From assembly GCF_023243075.1 (NCBI RefSeq), contig NZ_JALKFZ020000184.1:27407-91406 (forward strand): a DNA stretch of 64,000 nucleotides. Direction: 5' to 3'. The translations under genes and the position numbers were made by a program. Below the pieces are notes generated by a model that saw only the letters and a program-made list of their open reading frames with translations, was not told where the DNA came from and searched no databases. The DNA comes from Frankia sp. AiPa1 (GTDB lineage: Bacteria > Actinomycetota > Actinomycetes > Frankiales > Frankiaceae). Positions 17,261 through 25,660 of the stretch are shown here, piece after piece (positions within the stretch are counted from its first letter, which is position 1; the number at the start of each line of letters is the position of its first letter).

Positions 17261-18256
17261 ATGCGCGTACTTGTCACCGGCGCGTCCGGGTTCATCGGCG
17301 CGGTGGTCACGGATGCCCTGGCCGTCGCCGGCCACACGGTGACGGCGATGGTCCGCGACCCGGCCGCGGCACCGGCATTCGCGCCGCAGGTCGAGGTCGT
17401 GCGCGCGGACCTGCTCGACCCCCGGCAGCTCGCCGCGGCCGGCATCGCCCGTGGGTTCGACGGGGTCTGCCATCTCGCCGCCCTGACCCGGGTGCGGGAG
17501 TCGCGCACCGCTCCGCTGCGTTACTTCCAGGCGAACCTGACCGGCACCGCCAACCTGCTCACCGCGCTGGAAGCCGGCACCGAACGCACGGGCGTGGCAC
17601 CCGCGTTCGTGTTCGGCTCCAGCTGTGCCGTCTATGGCAACATGGACCTCACCGGCGTGCCGGAGAGCCGGCGGCCGGACCCATCCAACCCATACGGCGC
17701 CTCCAAACTCGCCGCCGAGCGTCTACTCGGTCACCAGGCCGGCACGGGGCTCATCGGTGCGGTGGTTCTGCGTTCGTTCAATGTGGCCGGTGCGGTCGAG
17801 GGCCACTTCGATGCCGACGACAGCCGGATCGTCCCGGCGGCGATCGCGGTGGCCAGCGGACGGCGCGACGTGTTCCGCGTCAACGGCGACGGGCGGGCGC
17901 TGCGCGAGTACGTCCATGTCGACGACATGGCCGCCGCTTACCTCACGGCGCTGCAGCGGGCCGCGCCCGGCCGCTGCGCGATCTACAACGTCGGCAGCGG
18001 CGTGGGGGTGAGCGTCATCGATGTGCTCGCCGCCGTCGGCCGGGTCAGTGGGCGCCCGGTCCGCCGGGTGCACTGCCCGCCGGTCGCCGAGCCCAGGGCG
18101 CTCATCGGCGACAGCCGGCGCATCCGGGCCGAGTTCGGCTGGAGCTCGCCCCGGTCGAGCATCGAGCGGATCGTCGCCGACGCCTGGCGCCATGGCCGGG
18201 CCGCCGGAGGCATCGGTGTGCCCCCGCGCCAGCGCAACGTGCCGATCATCACCTGA
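17261..18256 (+). CDS. NAD-dependent epimerase/dehydratase (UDP-glucose 4-epimerase-like)
   Basis: The 331-residue extended short-chain dehydrogenase begins VLVTGASGFIGAVVTDAL (NAD-binding GxxGxxG). It has DGVCHLAALTRVRES, the Ser/Tyr-Lys catalytic set (FGSSCAVYG and NPYGASKLAAE), and the epimerase-type REYVHVDDMAAAYLTAL and YNVGSGVGVSV. The family interconverts nucleotide sugars such as UDP-glucose/UDP-galactose; the exact substrate is not fixed by sequence. It lies just downstream of the XRE-Nudix regulator. Confidence 0.9.
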   Translation: MRVLVTGASGFIGAVVTDALAVAGHTVTAMVRDPAAAPAFAPQVEVVRADLLDPRQLAAAGIARGFDGVCHLAALTRVRESRTAPLRYFQANLTGTANLLTALEAGTERTGVAPAFVFGSSCAVYGNMDLTGVPESRRPDPSNPYGASKLAAERLLGHQAGTGLIGAVVLRSFNVAGAVEGHFDADDSRIVPAAIAVASGRRDVFRVNGDGRALREYVHVDDMAAAYLTALQRAAPGRCAIYNVGSGVGVSVIDVLAAVGRVSGRPVRRVHCPPVAEPRALIGDSRRIRAEFGWSSPRSSIERIVADAWRHGRAAGGIGVPPRQRNVPIIT

Positions 18257-18277
18257 TCGACCCGCCCGTCCGACTAT

Positions 18278-18610
18278 ATGATCATGACTGGCTTCCCCGA
18301 CCCCGAAGGGCTGGCTGTGATGAGGGCGGCTGACGAACCTGGGGGCCCACGGCCCTGCCACGTCTATGACTACGACGGCGACTATCTGGGCTCGTTCACG
18401 AGCTGGTCAGCGGCGCACGAGTGGGCGCACCTGCAGGCGGCGATGGGCGGCGTCCTGGGGCCACTGGAGGTCGAGGACCGGCGGGTGGGGCAGCGCCGGC
18501 GGGTCTGGGTGGACCGCTGCGCGAGCCTCGGCGCCGCGGCCACCGCCGTGCTGTGTGACGTGCTCGACACCCCCGCCCACGTTCCCGCCCAAACCCGCCG
18601 CCCCGGCTGA
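18278..18610 (+). CDS. Hypothetical protein
   Basis: A 110-residue product with consistent coding bias, starting 21 bases after the epimerase stop. The central stretch HVYDYDGDYLGSFTSWSAAHEWAHLQ looks like a folded small domain, followed by an Arg-rich strand (RRVGQRRRVWVD). No family is recognised. An internal ATG at 18320 (MRAADEP) is an alternative start. Confidence 0.55.
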   Translation: MIMTGFPDPEGLAVMRAADEPGGPRPCHVYDYDGDYLGSFTSWSAAHEWAHLQAAMGGVLGPLEVEDRRVGQRRRVWVDRCASLGAAATAVLCDVLDTPAHVPAQTRRPG

Positions 18611-19124
18611 ACCCGCAGCTCAGGCCGGCGTGGGCCGGCGGCTCGCACCAGCGCGGCGTGGGCGGTCCAGGCCGACACGGGCAGTCACAGGCGCTGTTCA
18701 GGCCACCCCGCGAGTTCGGTGCCACGCGGCCCGAATCACACCGGCCCGCGGTCACGGTGGCCGGGAGCCGATCAGACCCCTGTGCACGGTGCGCTCCGGG
18801 CTGCGCCGGCCACGCGGCCGGTGCCCGGGCCGAGGCCCATCCGGCCTGGGTCGACATCACGGCAGATCCCCCGCAGACTGTCCGTGAGCGGACATAGCGT
18901 CCGGCTCACCGCGCAGGTTGATTTATCCTCTGAAACCGAATGCGACGAAGCTTCCCGTGCCGCCGGAGCTCGCCGAGAACATCCGTGAGCCACCCGACGA
19001 CATGCCCGTGCAGCTCCGCGCACTAATCTGACGTCTGCCGTGACCCGGATCATCTCCCGGGACGGGCGGTCAGCGGGGGAACGCCCGCACGGCCGACGAC
19101 GAGACGCTCCTGGGGGAGACGAAA
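18611..19124. other. Intergenic stretch upstream of the branched-chain ABC operon
   Basis: About 510 bases without a recognisable gene. The sequence turns A/T-richer around 18917-18955 (GTTGATTTATCC), a reasonable place for the promoter of the operon starting at 19125. No exact box pair could be fixed. Confidence 0.4.
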
Positions 19125-19550
19125 GTGGACGAGCAGACCGCTGGGACCGGCAATTCGCGGCCCACCACGCGCCTGGTGGTCGACGTGGTCCGTGCGCTGC
19201 GGGGATGGGTGGTGGCGGCGGCCGGCGGTGTACTCCTCCTCGGCTGCTACCTCGGCGTGTCCAAGCAGACCGACGTTGCCATGCAGCTACCCTACGTGGT
19301 TTCCGGCGGATTCGGCGGGCTGGCTCTCGTGTTCATCGGCAGCGCGCTGCTGATCGCCGACCGGGTCGAGGCGACCCACTCCGCCCAGGCCCGCGTCGCC
19401 GGCCAGGTCGACGACCTGCACTCGCTGATCATCGCCGCGGCCACCTCCGGCCTGGAGGCTGAGACCACCGCCAAGCCGGGGATCGAGGCCTACCCGCAGC
19501 AGAACGCCTACGCGGGCACCCCCGGCACCGCGCCCAGCCGGCACGGCTGA
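19125..19550 (+). CDS. Small membrane protein preceding the ABC transporter
   Basis: A 141-residue product, GTG start with GGGGGAGA 4 bases upstream. Two transmembrane helices are clear (~28-46, GWVVAAAGGVLLLGCYLGV, and ~60-78, GGFGGLALVFIGSALLIA), followed by a cytoplasmic helix (VEATHSAQARVAGQVDDLHSLI) and a disordered tail. It ends 3 bases before the permease start, so it belongs to the transporter operon. It may be an accessory subunit; no family name is known to me. Confidence 0.7.
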   Translation: MDEQTAGTGNSRPTTRLVVDVVRALRGWVVAAAGGVLLLGCYLGVSKQTDVAMQLPYVVSGGFGGLALVFIGSALLIADRVEATHSAQARVAGQVDDLHSLIIAAATSGLEAETTAKPGIEAYPQQNAYAGTPGTAPSRHG

Positions 19551-19553
19551 TCG

Positions 19554-21899
19554 GTGACCAGCATCGACCTGGGGCTCGCCGGCATCTCCCTCGGCGCGAT
19601 CGCCGCGCTGTCCGGCATCGGCCTGCTGGTGACCTACCGCACCAACGGGGTGCTCAACCTCGCCCAGGGCGGCATCGCCACGCTGGTCGCCTACATCTTC
19701 CGGGAGATGGTCGTCGAGTGGGGCCTGCCGATCTGGCTGGCCGCCATCCTCGCTCTGGCCGTCGTCTCCCCCGGCATCGGCCTGCTGCTCGAGCGGCTGG
19801 TCTTCCGTCCGCTGGCCCGCAGGCGCGCCTCGGCCGCGGAGTCGTTGGTCGCAAGCCTCGGCGTGCTGGTCCTCATCCTGGGCATCACCGCGGGGATCTG
19901 GGGGCTGGGCTCGCGCAGTGACGCCCCGAGCCTCTTCCCGGCGCACTCGGTGCGGCTGTTCGGCGACACCCGGATCGGGGTCGACGCGCTCGCCGAGCTG
20001 ATCATGGTCGTCGTGTTCTCGGTCGTGATCGGCCTGATCGCCGCGCGCACCGCGTTCGGCCGCCAGATCCGCGCCGTCGTGGACGATCGCCAGCTCGCCG
20101 AGCTCTCCGGGGTGCCCGCCGACCGCGTGGCCGCCGCCGGCTGGGCCGCCGGCACCACGATGGCGGGCCTGACCGGCGTCCTGCTCGCGCCCCGCTTCCA
20201 GCTCACCCCCTACGGCCTCACCCTGCTGGTGCTGGAGACGTTCGCGGTCGTCGTGGCCGCCCGGCTGTCCAGCCTGCCGGTGGCGATACTCACCGCGCTG
20301 GGGATCTCCATCCTGCAGAGCGAGCTGCGCCAGTTCACCCTGGACGGCGACGCCGGGCAGATCCTCACCGTCCTGCAGTCCAACCTGTTCATCGTCGCGC
20401 TGTTGATCCTGCTGTTGGCCGTGCCGAAGCTGCGCGAACTCGGCAGCGGGGACTCCGGGGCGACGAGCAGCTTCTCCAGCCGCGGCGCCCCACCGTCCGG
20501 GCGGGTCGGTCAGGCCCGGTTCCGCCGCGACTACCTCGGCAAGCTCGGCGGGTTCGCGCTGCTGCTCGCGCCGCTCACGTTCGCCCCGTCCGACCTGCGG
20601 TCGGCCTTCCAGGTGCCGGCCCTGGCCCTGATCTTCCTGTCGATGGTGATCATCACCGGATACAGCGGCCAGATCTCGCTCGGCGCGGCGGGTTTCGCCG
20701 GGCTCGGTGCCCTGCTCTCCCTCAAGCTCGCGAACGGTGACCTGTTCGGGCTGCCCGCGCTGCCGGGCATCTGGGCGATTCTGGTCGGCGCCCTGCTCGT
20801 CGCCCCGGTCGGGCTGATCACCGGCTACCCGGCGATCCGCCGCAAGGGGCTCACCCTGGCATTGACCACCTTCGCGGTCGGCGCGGTGGTGAGCCGGTTC
20901 GTCTTCGAGCAGCCGACGTTCGCCAGCCGCCTTTACATCGACCCGCTGACGTTCTTCGGCCACGCGCTGAACGACAAGGCGTTCTACGTCCTCGAGCTGC
21001 TGTGCCTGGGCCTGGGGCTGCTCCTCGTGCGCAACCTGCACCACGGGCGCCTCGGCCGGGCGCTGCTCGCCCTGCGGGACAACTCCGGCGGTGCGGCGGC
21101 CGTCGGCGTCGACGTGCGCAACCTCAAGCTGCTCGCCTTCACCGTCTCCTCGGTGGTCGCCGGGCTCGGCGGGGCGCTGCTGGTGCACTCCAGCTACACG
21201 TTCTCCGCCGACGATTTCGCCCCGCTGCAGAGCCTGCTGTGGTTCACCGCGGTGGTGGTGTTCGGCGCCGACAGCTCCGCGGGTGCGATCGTCGCCGCCG
21301 CCTTCATCGTCACGATCGACGTCCTGGCCCCGGACGGCTCCTCCACGCTCGCGGTCGGCATCCTGGCGCTGGCGCTCGGCTGGATGCCCGGCGGCCTCGC
21401 GTCCGCCGTGCGCGGCGTGCTGCGGCTGCTCGCCCAGTACCTCGCCGACAGCTTCGTCGACCCGAACCAACGGGCGCCCCGGCCGGTGCCGGTACGCATC
21501 TCGGCGGTCGGCTACCTGCCGGCGACCACTGGCATCGTCGGCAACACCGGGCTGCCCGGCATCGGGGCGACCCTGGGCGCGGCCCGGTCGGGTCACAACC
21601 CGGCCTGGCCGACACCCGCGCGCCCGTTCGCCCGGACCGCGGGCGTGCCGGCGCCGACCCCGTTCGGTGCCGCCCTGGTGTCCGCCGTCCAGCAGTACGC
21701 GGCGGCTCGGGCGGCCCAGGTCAGCGCCAGGGCGGGAGCGGGGTCGACGACCGCCACCGGGCCGGCCGCCCTCAGCGGGCCGCTGGCTGACGCTGGTTCA
21801 GGGACACGAGGTCCGCTGGGCGCCGCTGCGACCCATACAGCCCGGGCGGACTCGGCGCCGTATGGGCCGGGCTCGCCCACCCAGGGAGGTCGGCGATGA
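19554..21899 (+). CDS. Fused LivH-LivM branched-chain amino acid ABC permease
   Basis: The 781-residue protein joins two permeases normally encoded separately. Residues ~1-295 are LivH-like (GISLGAIAALSGIGLLVTYRTNGVLNLAQGG..., with the AFGRQIRAVVDDRQLAELSGVPADRV loop). Residues ~325-640 are LivM-like (MVIITGYSGQISLGAAGFAGLGALL, LGRALLALRDNSGGAAAVGVDVRNLKLLAFTVSS). About 140 disordered Ala/Pro/Gly residues follow. The membrane domain of a HAAT-type importer is therefore one chain. Its stop overlaps livG by 4 bases. Confidence 0.92.
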   Translation: MTSIDLGLAGISLGAIAALSGIGLLVTYRTNGVLNLAQGGIATLVAYIFREMVVEWGLPIWLAAILALAVVSPGIGLLLERLVFRPLARRRASAAESLVASLGVLVLILGITAGIWGLGSRSDAPSLFPAHSVRLFGDTRIGVDALAELIMVVVFSVVIGLIAARTAFGRQIRAVVDDRQLAELSGVPADRVAAAGWAAGTTMAGLTGVLLAPRFQLTPYGLTLLVLETFAVVVAARLSSLPVAILTALGISILQSELRQFTLDGDAGQILTVLQSNLFIVALLILLLAVPKLRELGSGDSGATSSFSSRGAPPSGRVGQARFRRDYLGKLGGFALLLAPLTFAPSDLRSAFQVPALALIFLSMVIITGYSGQISLGAAGFAGLGALLSLKLANGDLFGLPALPGIWAILVGALLVAPVGLITGYPAIRRKGLTLALTTFAVGAVVSRFVFEQPTFASRLYIDPLTFFGHALNDKAFYVLELLCLGLGLLLVRNLHHGRLGRALLALRDNSGGAAAVGVDVRNLKLLAFTVSSVVAGLGGALLVHSSYTFSADDFAPLQSLLWFTAVVVFGADSSAGAIVAAAFIVTIDVLAPDGSSTLAVGILALALGWMPGGLASAVRGVLRLLAQYLADSFVDPNQRAPRPVPVRISAVGYLPATTGIVGNTGLPGIGATLGAARSGHNPAWPTPARPFARTAGVPAPTPFGAALVSAVQQYAAARAAQVSARAGAGSTTATGPAALSGPLADAGSGTRGPLGAAATHTARADSAPYGPGSPTQGGRR

Positions 21900-22744
21900 G
21901 CCGCGGTGTGCTGCAGGGAGTGGGCCTGGTGCGCCGCTACGGCGGCCTGACGGCGGTCGACCACGTCGACCTCGTCGCCCCACCCGGGATGATCACCGGC
22001 CTGATCGGGCCGAACGGCGCCGGCAAGTCGACGCTGTTCAGCCTGCTCACCGGGGTGGAACAGCCCGACGAGGGCCAGGTGCTCCTGGGCACGACCGACA
22101 TCTCCACGATGCGCCCGGACATCCGCTCGCGGCGTGGCCTGGTGCAGACCTTCCAGGTTCCCTCCCTGTTCACGAGCCTCACGGTGGCCGACAATCTGCT
22201 GGTCGGCGCCGAGAACCGCCGCCGGGACTATGCCGGCGGCCTGCTCGGCCTGTCGGCGCAGGGCCGGAGCCGGGTCAGCCGGACGGTGGCCGGTGTACTC
22301 GAACGCACCGGCCTCGCTCCCAAGGGACCGGTCGACCGGGTCGTCGAGGAGGTGCTCTCGTCCCTCGGTCTGTCCGACATCCGGGACACGATCGCCGGCA
22401 CCCTGCCGACCGGGGCGCTGCGGCTGGTGGAGTTCGCCCGGGCGCTGTGCGCCCAGCCGGACATCCTGCTGCTCGACGAGCCGGCCAGCGGCCTGGACAA
22501 CGCCGAGACCGCCAAGCTCTCCGAGCTGCTGCGCCAGACCGCCGCCCGCGGGGTCGGCATCCTCATCGTCGACCACGACGTCGATCTGATCTTCTCCGTC
22601 GCCGACCAGGTCTACGCGATGGTTGGTGGTCGGGTCGTCGCCTCGGGCGACCCGGGGACGGTCCGCGACGACCCGACCGTACGGTCGGTGTATCTCGCCC
22701 AGGCGCCGCTCGCCGCCGCCGGGCACGCTCGGGAGGGATCATGA
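21896..22744 (+). CDS. livG: Branched-chain amino acid ABC transporter ATP-binding protein LivG
   Basis: The 282-residue ATPase has Walker A GPNGAGKST, a LivG-type long helical insert after the Q-loop (VQTFQVPSLFTSLTVADNLLVGAENRRRDY), Walker B ILLLDEPASGLD and the H-loop IVDHDV. The ABC signature position reads LPTGALRLVEFARAL rather than LSGGQ, which is a weakened signature. ATP hydrolysis at one of the two composite sites may therefore be impaired, as in some asymmetric ABC pairs. Overlaps of 4 bases on each side tie it to the permease and livF. Confidence 0.92.
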   Translation: MSRGVLQGVGLVRRYGGLTAVDHVDLVAPPGMITGLIGPNGAGKSTLFSLLTGVEQPDEGQVLLGTTDISTMRPDIRSRRGLVQTFQVPSLFTSLTVADNLLVGAENRRRDYAGGLLGLSAQGRSRVSRTVAGVLERTGLAPKGPVDRVVEEVLSSLGLSDIRDTIAGTLPTGALRLVEFARALCAQPDILLLDEPASGLDNAETAKLSELLRQTAARGVGILIVDHDVDLIFSVADQVYAMVGGRVVASGDPGTVRDDPTVRSVYLAQAPLAAAGHAREGS

Positions 22745-23442
22745 CCGCGGTCACCGCGGAGCTCGAACTGTCCGGCGCCCGCGCCGGCTACGGCACCGTC
22801 GAGGTGCTGCACGGCATTGACCTGGCCCTGCCCGCCGGGAAGGTGACGGCCCTGCTGGGCACCAACGGCGCCGGCAAGTCCACCACCCTGCGGGTGCTGG
22901 CCGGCCTCATCCCGCTGCGGTCGGGCACCCTGACCTGGCGTGGCGAGGACATCACCCGGATGTCCACCGTCGACCGGGCCCGGCGCGGGCTCATGCTCGT
23001 CCCCGACGAGCGGGCCGTCTTCGCCACCCTCTCCGTCCGGGACAACCTGCAGATCATCGCGGAGACCAGCGGACATCCCGACATCAGCCCGGCGCTGGAG
23101 TCGTTCCCCCGCCTGAAGGAACGGCTCTCCCAGCGCGCCGGGTCGATGTCCGGCGGTGAACGCCGCATGCTGGCACTGGCCCGGGCCCTGCTGGCCCGCC
23201 CGTCCGTGCTCATGGTGGACGAGCTGTCCCTCGGCCTGTCCCCCAAGGTCGCCGCCGAACTGTTCGACTGGCTCGCGACGGTGGCCGCCTCCGGCACGAC
23301 CGTCCTGCTCGCCGACCAGTACACCGAGCAGGCACTGGCCATGGCCGACCTGGTCTACGTCCTGCACCGCGGCGAACGCTCCTTCGTCGGCGCCCCCGCC
23401 GAGTTCACCACGTCGGCCTCCACCACCGCCGCGCCAGTCTGA
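22741..23442 (+). CDS. livF: Branched-chain amino acid ABC transporter ATP-binding protein LivF
   Basis: The 233-residue ATPase has Walker A GTNGAGKST, an intact signature SMSGGERRMLALARALL, and Walker B VLMVDELSLGL, with LivF-type LVPDERAVFATLSVRDNL. It pairs with LivG on the fused permease. It is the last gene of the operon; a hairpin lies 170 bases downstream. Confidence 0.94.
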   Translation: MTAVTAELELSGARAGYGTVEVLHGIDLALPAGKVTALLGTNGAGKSTTLRVLAGLIPLRSGTLTWRGEDITRMSTVDRARRGLMLVPDERAVFATLSVRDNLQIIAETSGHPDISPALESFPRLKERLSQRAGSMSGGERRMLALARALLARPSVLMVDELSLGLSPKVAAELFDWLATVAASGTTVLLADQYTEQALAMADLVYVLHRGERSFVGAPAEFTTSASTTAAPV

Positions 23443-23543
23443 CGGCCGCCCTCAGCCTGACGGCAGCCGCTCGGGTTGGCGGCCACCCTTGGGCTGACGG
23501 CCGTCTCGGATCGAGGGCCGCCTCTTCCTGGTGGCCGCCTCGG

Positions 23544-23585
23544 ACTGACCACCGCCTCGAACCAACTGACCACCGCCTCGAACCA
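23544..23585. repeat. 21-bp direct repeat, two perfect copies
   Basis: ACTGACCACCGCCTCGAACCA occurs twice head to tail immediately downstream of livF, in non-coding sequence that contains several further diverged GACGGCCGCC-type copies from 23443. Confidence 0.8.
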
Positions 23586-23611
23586 GCAGCCGCCTGCCTC
23601 AGCATGGGCGG

Positions 23612-23638
23612 CTTCGCATGATGGTTGATCATGCGAAG
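23612..23638. terminator. Hairpin between convergent livF and receptor gene
   Basis: CTTCGCATGA and TCATGCGAAG form a perfect 10-bp stem with a 7-base loop. It lies between two convergent transcription units and could stop both. No U-run follows on either strand. Confidence 0.5.
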
Positions 23639-24198
23639 GGCGGCGCGAGGAGTGGGCCGCTACCCGCCGTGGCCGGCAGGGGCGAGGCTGATGGCGCGTC
23701 AGTTCAACACGCCTAGCGCGCCCGACCACGAACGTTGGCGGTGGTGAAACGACCGGCGTCACCGCCGGTGTTCACCCTCGACCCTGTTGATCACATCTCG
23801 GGTCGCTGATGGGTCGTTCTGGTAGAGCAAATCGGACACGAAACCGGTAACTCGGACCATGCTGGTCCTCTGTCACGCAGATATCCAACAAATCAGACAC
23901 AAAGGTCGGTCCCTCTGAGTGATTGCAACGACCGTTACGGATCGTGGTCAGCGCACTCATGCGCTGACCACCCCCGGCCGCACACTGCGGCGCTACGGCC
24001 TGCATCCCGAGATGTGCCTGGCGCACGACAACGGGCCCCGATCGGGAACCGGCGCACGGGGGGCCGGGGTCCGAGCGGGGCCCTGTCAGCCCAGGCGGAT
24101 GCTGGGCCGGATGGTGCTGTACTCGTGGTGCGGGGGTGCGGGGGTGCCGTGCGGGGGTGCTGCCGTGCCGAAATCAGCCGCTGCCGGTGGAGTGCGCG
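23639..24198. other. Intergenic stretch between livF and the receptor gene
   Basis: Lower-GC sequence with no convincing gene. It contains two related 16-base motifs (23827-23842 GCAAATCGGACACGAA and a 13/16 match at 23888-23903). The first recurs exactly at 48298-48313. Short frames here resemble mobile-element debris, but nothing can be named. Confidence 0.4.
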
Positions 24199-25551
24199 TC
24201 AGCCGGCGGAGTAGGGCAGGTTCGGGACGTCGAAGCAGTTGGTGTTCATGTCCTTGACCTGGCTGACCCAGCCGCCCTTGCCACCGTTGGCCGAGTCCTG
24301 CCAGCGGGTGACGTTCAGGCAGTTACGTTCGTGCGTCGGAGGGGTGGGGGCGTGGACGAACACGCGGTTGGTCGGGATGAGCAGGCCGCCCGCGCTGTAG
24401 CCCTTGCCGTTGTTCATGAACGCCTCGACGCACTTGCGGGTGACGTCCGCCCCGCAGGACCGGATGGCGTCGGTCAGCCACTCGGCCGACGTGTAGCCCT
24501 CCATCATCCACAGGTTCTCCTTGGCCACCCGGTCGGGCGCCGCGGCCTGCAGGTCCTTCTGGTACTGAGCGACGGCCGGGATCGACGTGTCCGAGTAGTT
24601 CGCGGACCCGTTGGTCGAGTAGATCAGATTACGGCAGGTCGGCGACGCGCTGTAGATCTGGTCGATGTTGTTCGCCATGCCCTGCGCGGTGGCCACCTTG
24701 GCCTGCAGCGGCATCTTCTGGCTCTCGATCGAGTTGCACAGCTGCGCGTTGCCGCCGTCGTCCATCGCGTCGAAGACCAGTTGCACGCCGCGGCGCTTCA
24801 GGTCGAGCACGGCGGAGTCCCACGCCGGAGCGCCGAGGTTGATCTCTTCCTTGACGACCGTGTAGCCCTCCTTCTGCAGGCCATTGATGATTGAGTTGGC
24901 GTACCGCTGCGACTGGGCGACGTTGTAATAGACGACGCCGGCCACGTTCGAGTGCAGGTTTTCCTTGAACCAGCGGTCGGTCTCGGTCCCCGCGTACAGC
25001 GTCCCGTTGTAGCCAGGCCGCCCGCCGTCCCGCGGGTAATAGCTACCGTAGATCGAATACAGGTGCGGGTACTGGTCGTAGGAGTTGTCGATCGGCTGGC
25101 CGCCGATATCCGGGACGCCCTTGGAGTTGATGTACTGGGCACCCGAGTAGACGAAGCTGGTCACGCCCGCCAGCGCGAAAACCTTCTGGTCGTCGACGAG
25201 CTTGTGGGCGCAGTTGACGTTTTCGTCGCCCGAGCCCTTGTCGTCACACTCGACAAAATTGATCTTGCGGCCATTGACTCCGCCGGCAGCGTTGACCGCC
25301 TGGAAGTAGGCCCGCGCGCCGTACAGCGACGCCGAGAACGTGTCAGGGCCGAAGGTGCTGCTCAGACCAGCGATCGACCCGACCTTGATCTCGGCGGGGG
25401 TGACCCCCGTGTCGGAGGCGGTGTTGTTCGACGCGCTCGTGGGCGCGTTCGATGCCGTCGAGCCGGAGCTCCCGGCCCGGCTGCCGCAGGCGACCAGCGC
25501 CAACGACGACAGGACGACGACAGCGACGAGCGACTTCGCTCGCATGGACAT
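24199..25551 (-). CDS. Branched-chain amino acid-type ABC transporter substrate-binding lipoprotein
   Basis: The 450-residue protein has a lipoprotein signal (RAKSLVAVVVLSSLALVACGS, Cys about residue 18) and a Ser/Thr/Asn-rich linker. A type 1 periplasmic-binding fold follows: IKVGSIAGLSSTFGP, ARAYFQAVNAAGGVNGRKINFVECDD, FALAGVTSFVYSG, LKRRGVQLVFDAMDDGGNAQL. It is convergent with the liv operon and is its probable receptor. The ligand is not predictable; the family also takes urea, amides and aromatic compounds. GGGGAG lies 3 bases before ATG 25551 and 9 bases before ATG 25545, and either could be the start. Confidence 0.9.
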   Translation of the reverse strand: MSMRAKSLVAVVVLSSLALVACGSRAGSSGSTASNAPTSASNNTASDTGVTPAEIKVGSIAGLSSTFGPDTFSASLYGARAYFQAVNAAGGVNGRKINFVECDDKGSGDENVNCAHKLVDDQKVFALAGVTSFVYSGAQYINSKGVPDIGGQPIDNSYDQYPHLYSIYGSYYPRDGGRPGYNGTLYAGTETDRWFKENLHSNVAGVVYYNVAQSQRYANSIINGLQKEGYTVVKEEINLGAPAWDSAVLDLKRRGVQLVFDAMDDGGNAQLCNSIESQKMPLQAKVATAQGMANNIDQIYSASPTCRNLIYSTNGSANYSDTSIPAVAQYQKDLQAAAPDRVAKENLWMMEGYTSAEWLTDAIRSCGADVTRKCVEAFMNNGKGYSAGGLLIPTNRVFVHAPTPPTHERNCLNVTRWQDSANGGKGGWVSQVKDMNTNCFDVPNLPYSAG

Positions 25552-25660
25552 GATCTCCCCTGATAGATCGGTGACGCTCGACCTGCACAACCGGGTCGAC
25601 GTCCTCGACACGTCGTCCTGACGGCGGCGCCAATGCCACCGCAGACTACGCACAGTTACA

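Noticed and set aside
19287..21596. 769-codon - strand frame opposite the LivHM fusion
   Set aside because: Mirror frame of a strongly biased gene; composition is Gln/Gly/Arg-rich nonsense.
23919..24257. 112-codon + strand frame resembling mobile-element debris
   Set aside because: Too short and without recognisable transposase motifs to be called a gene or pseudogene.
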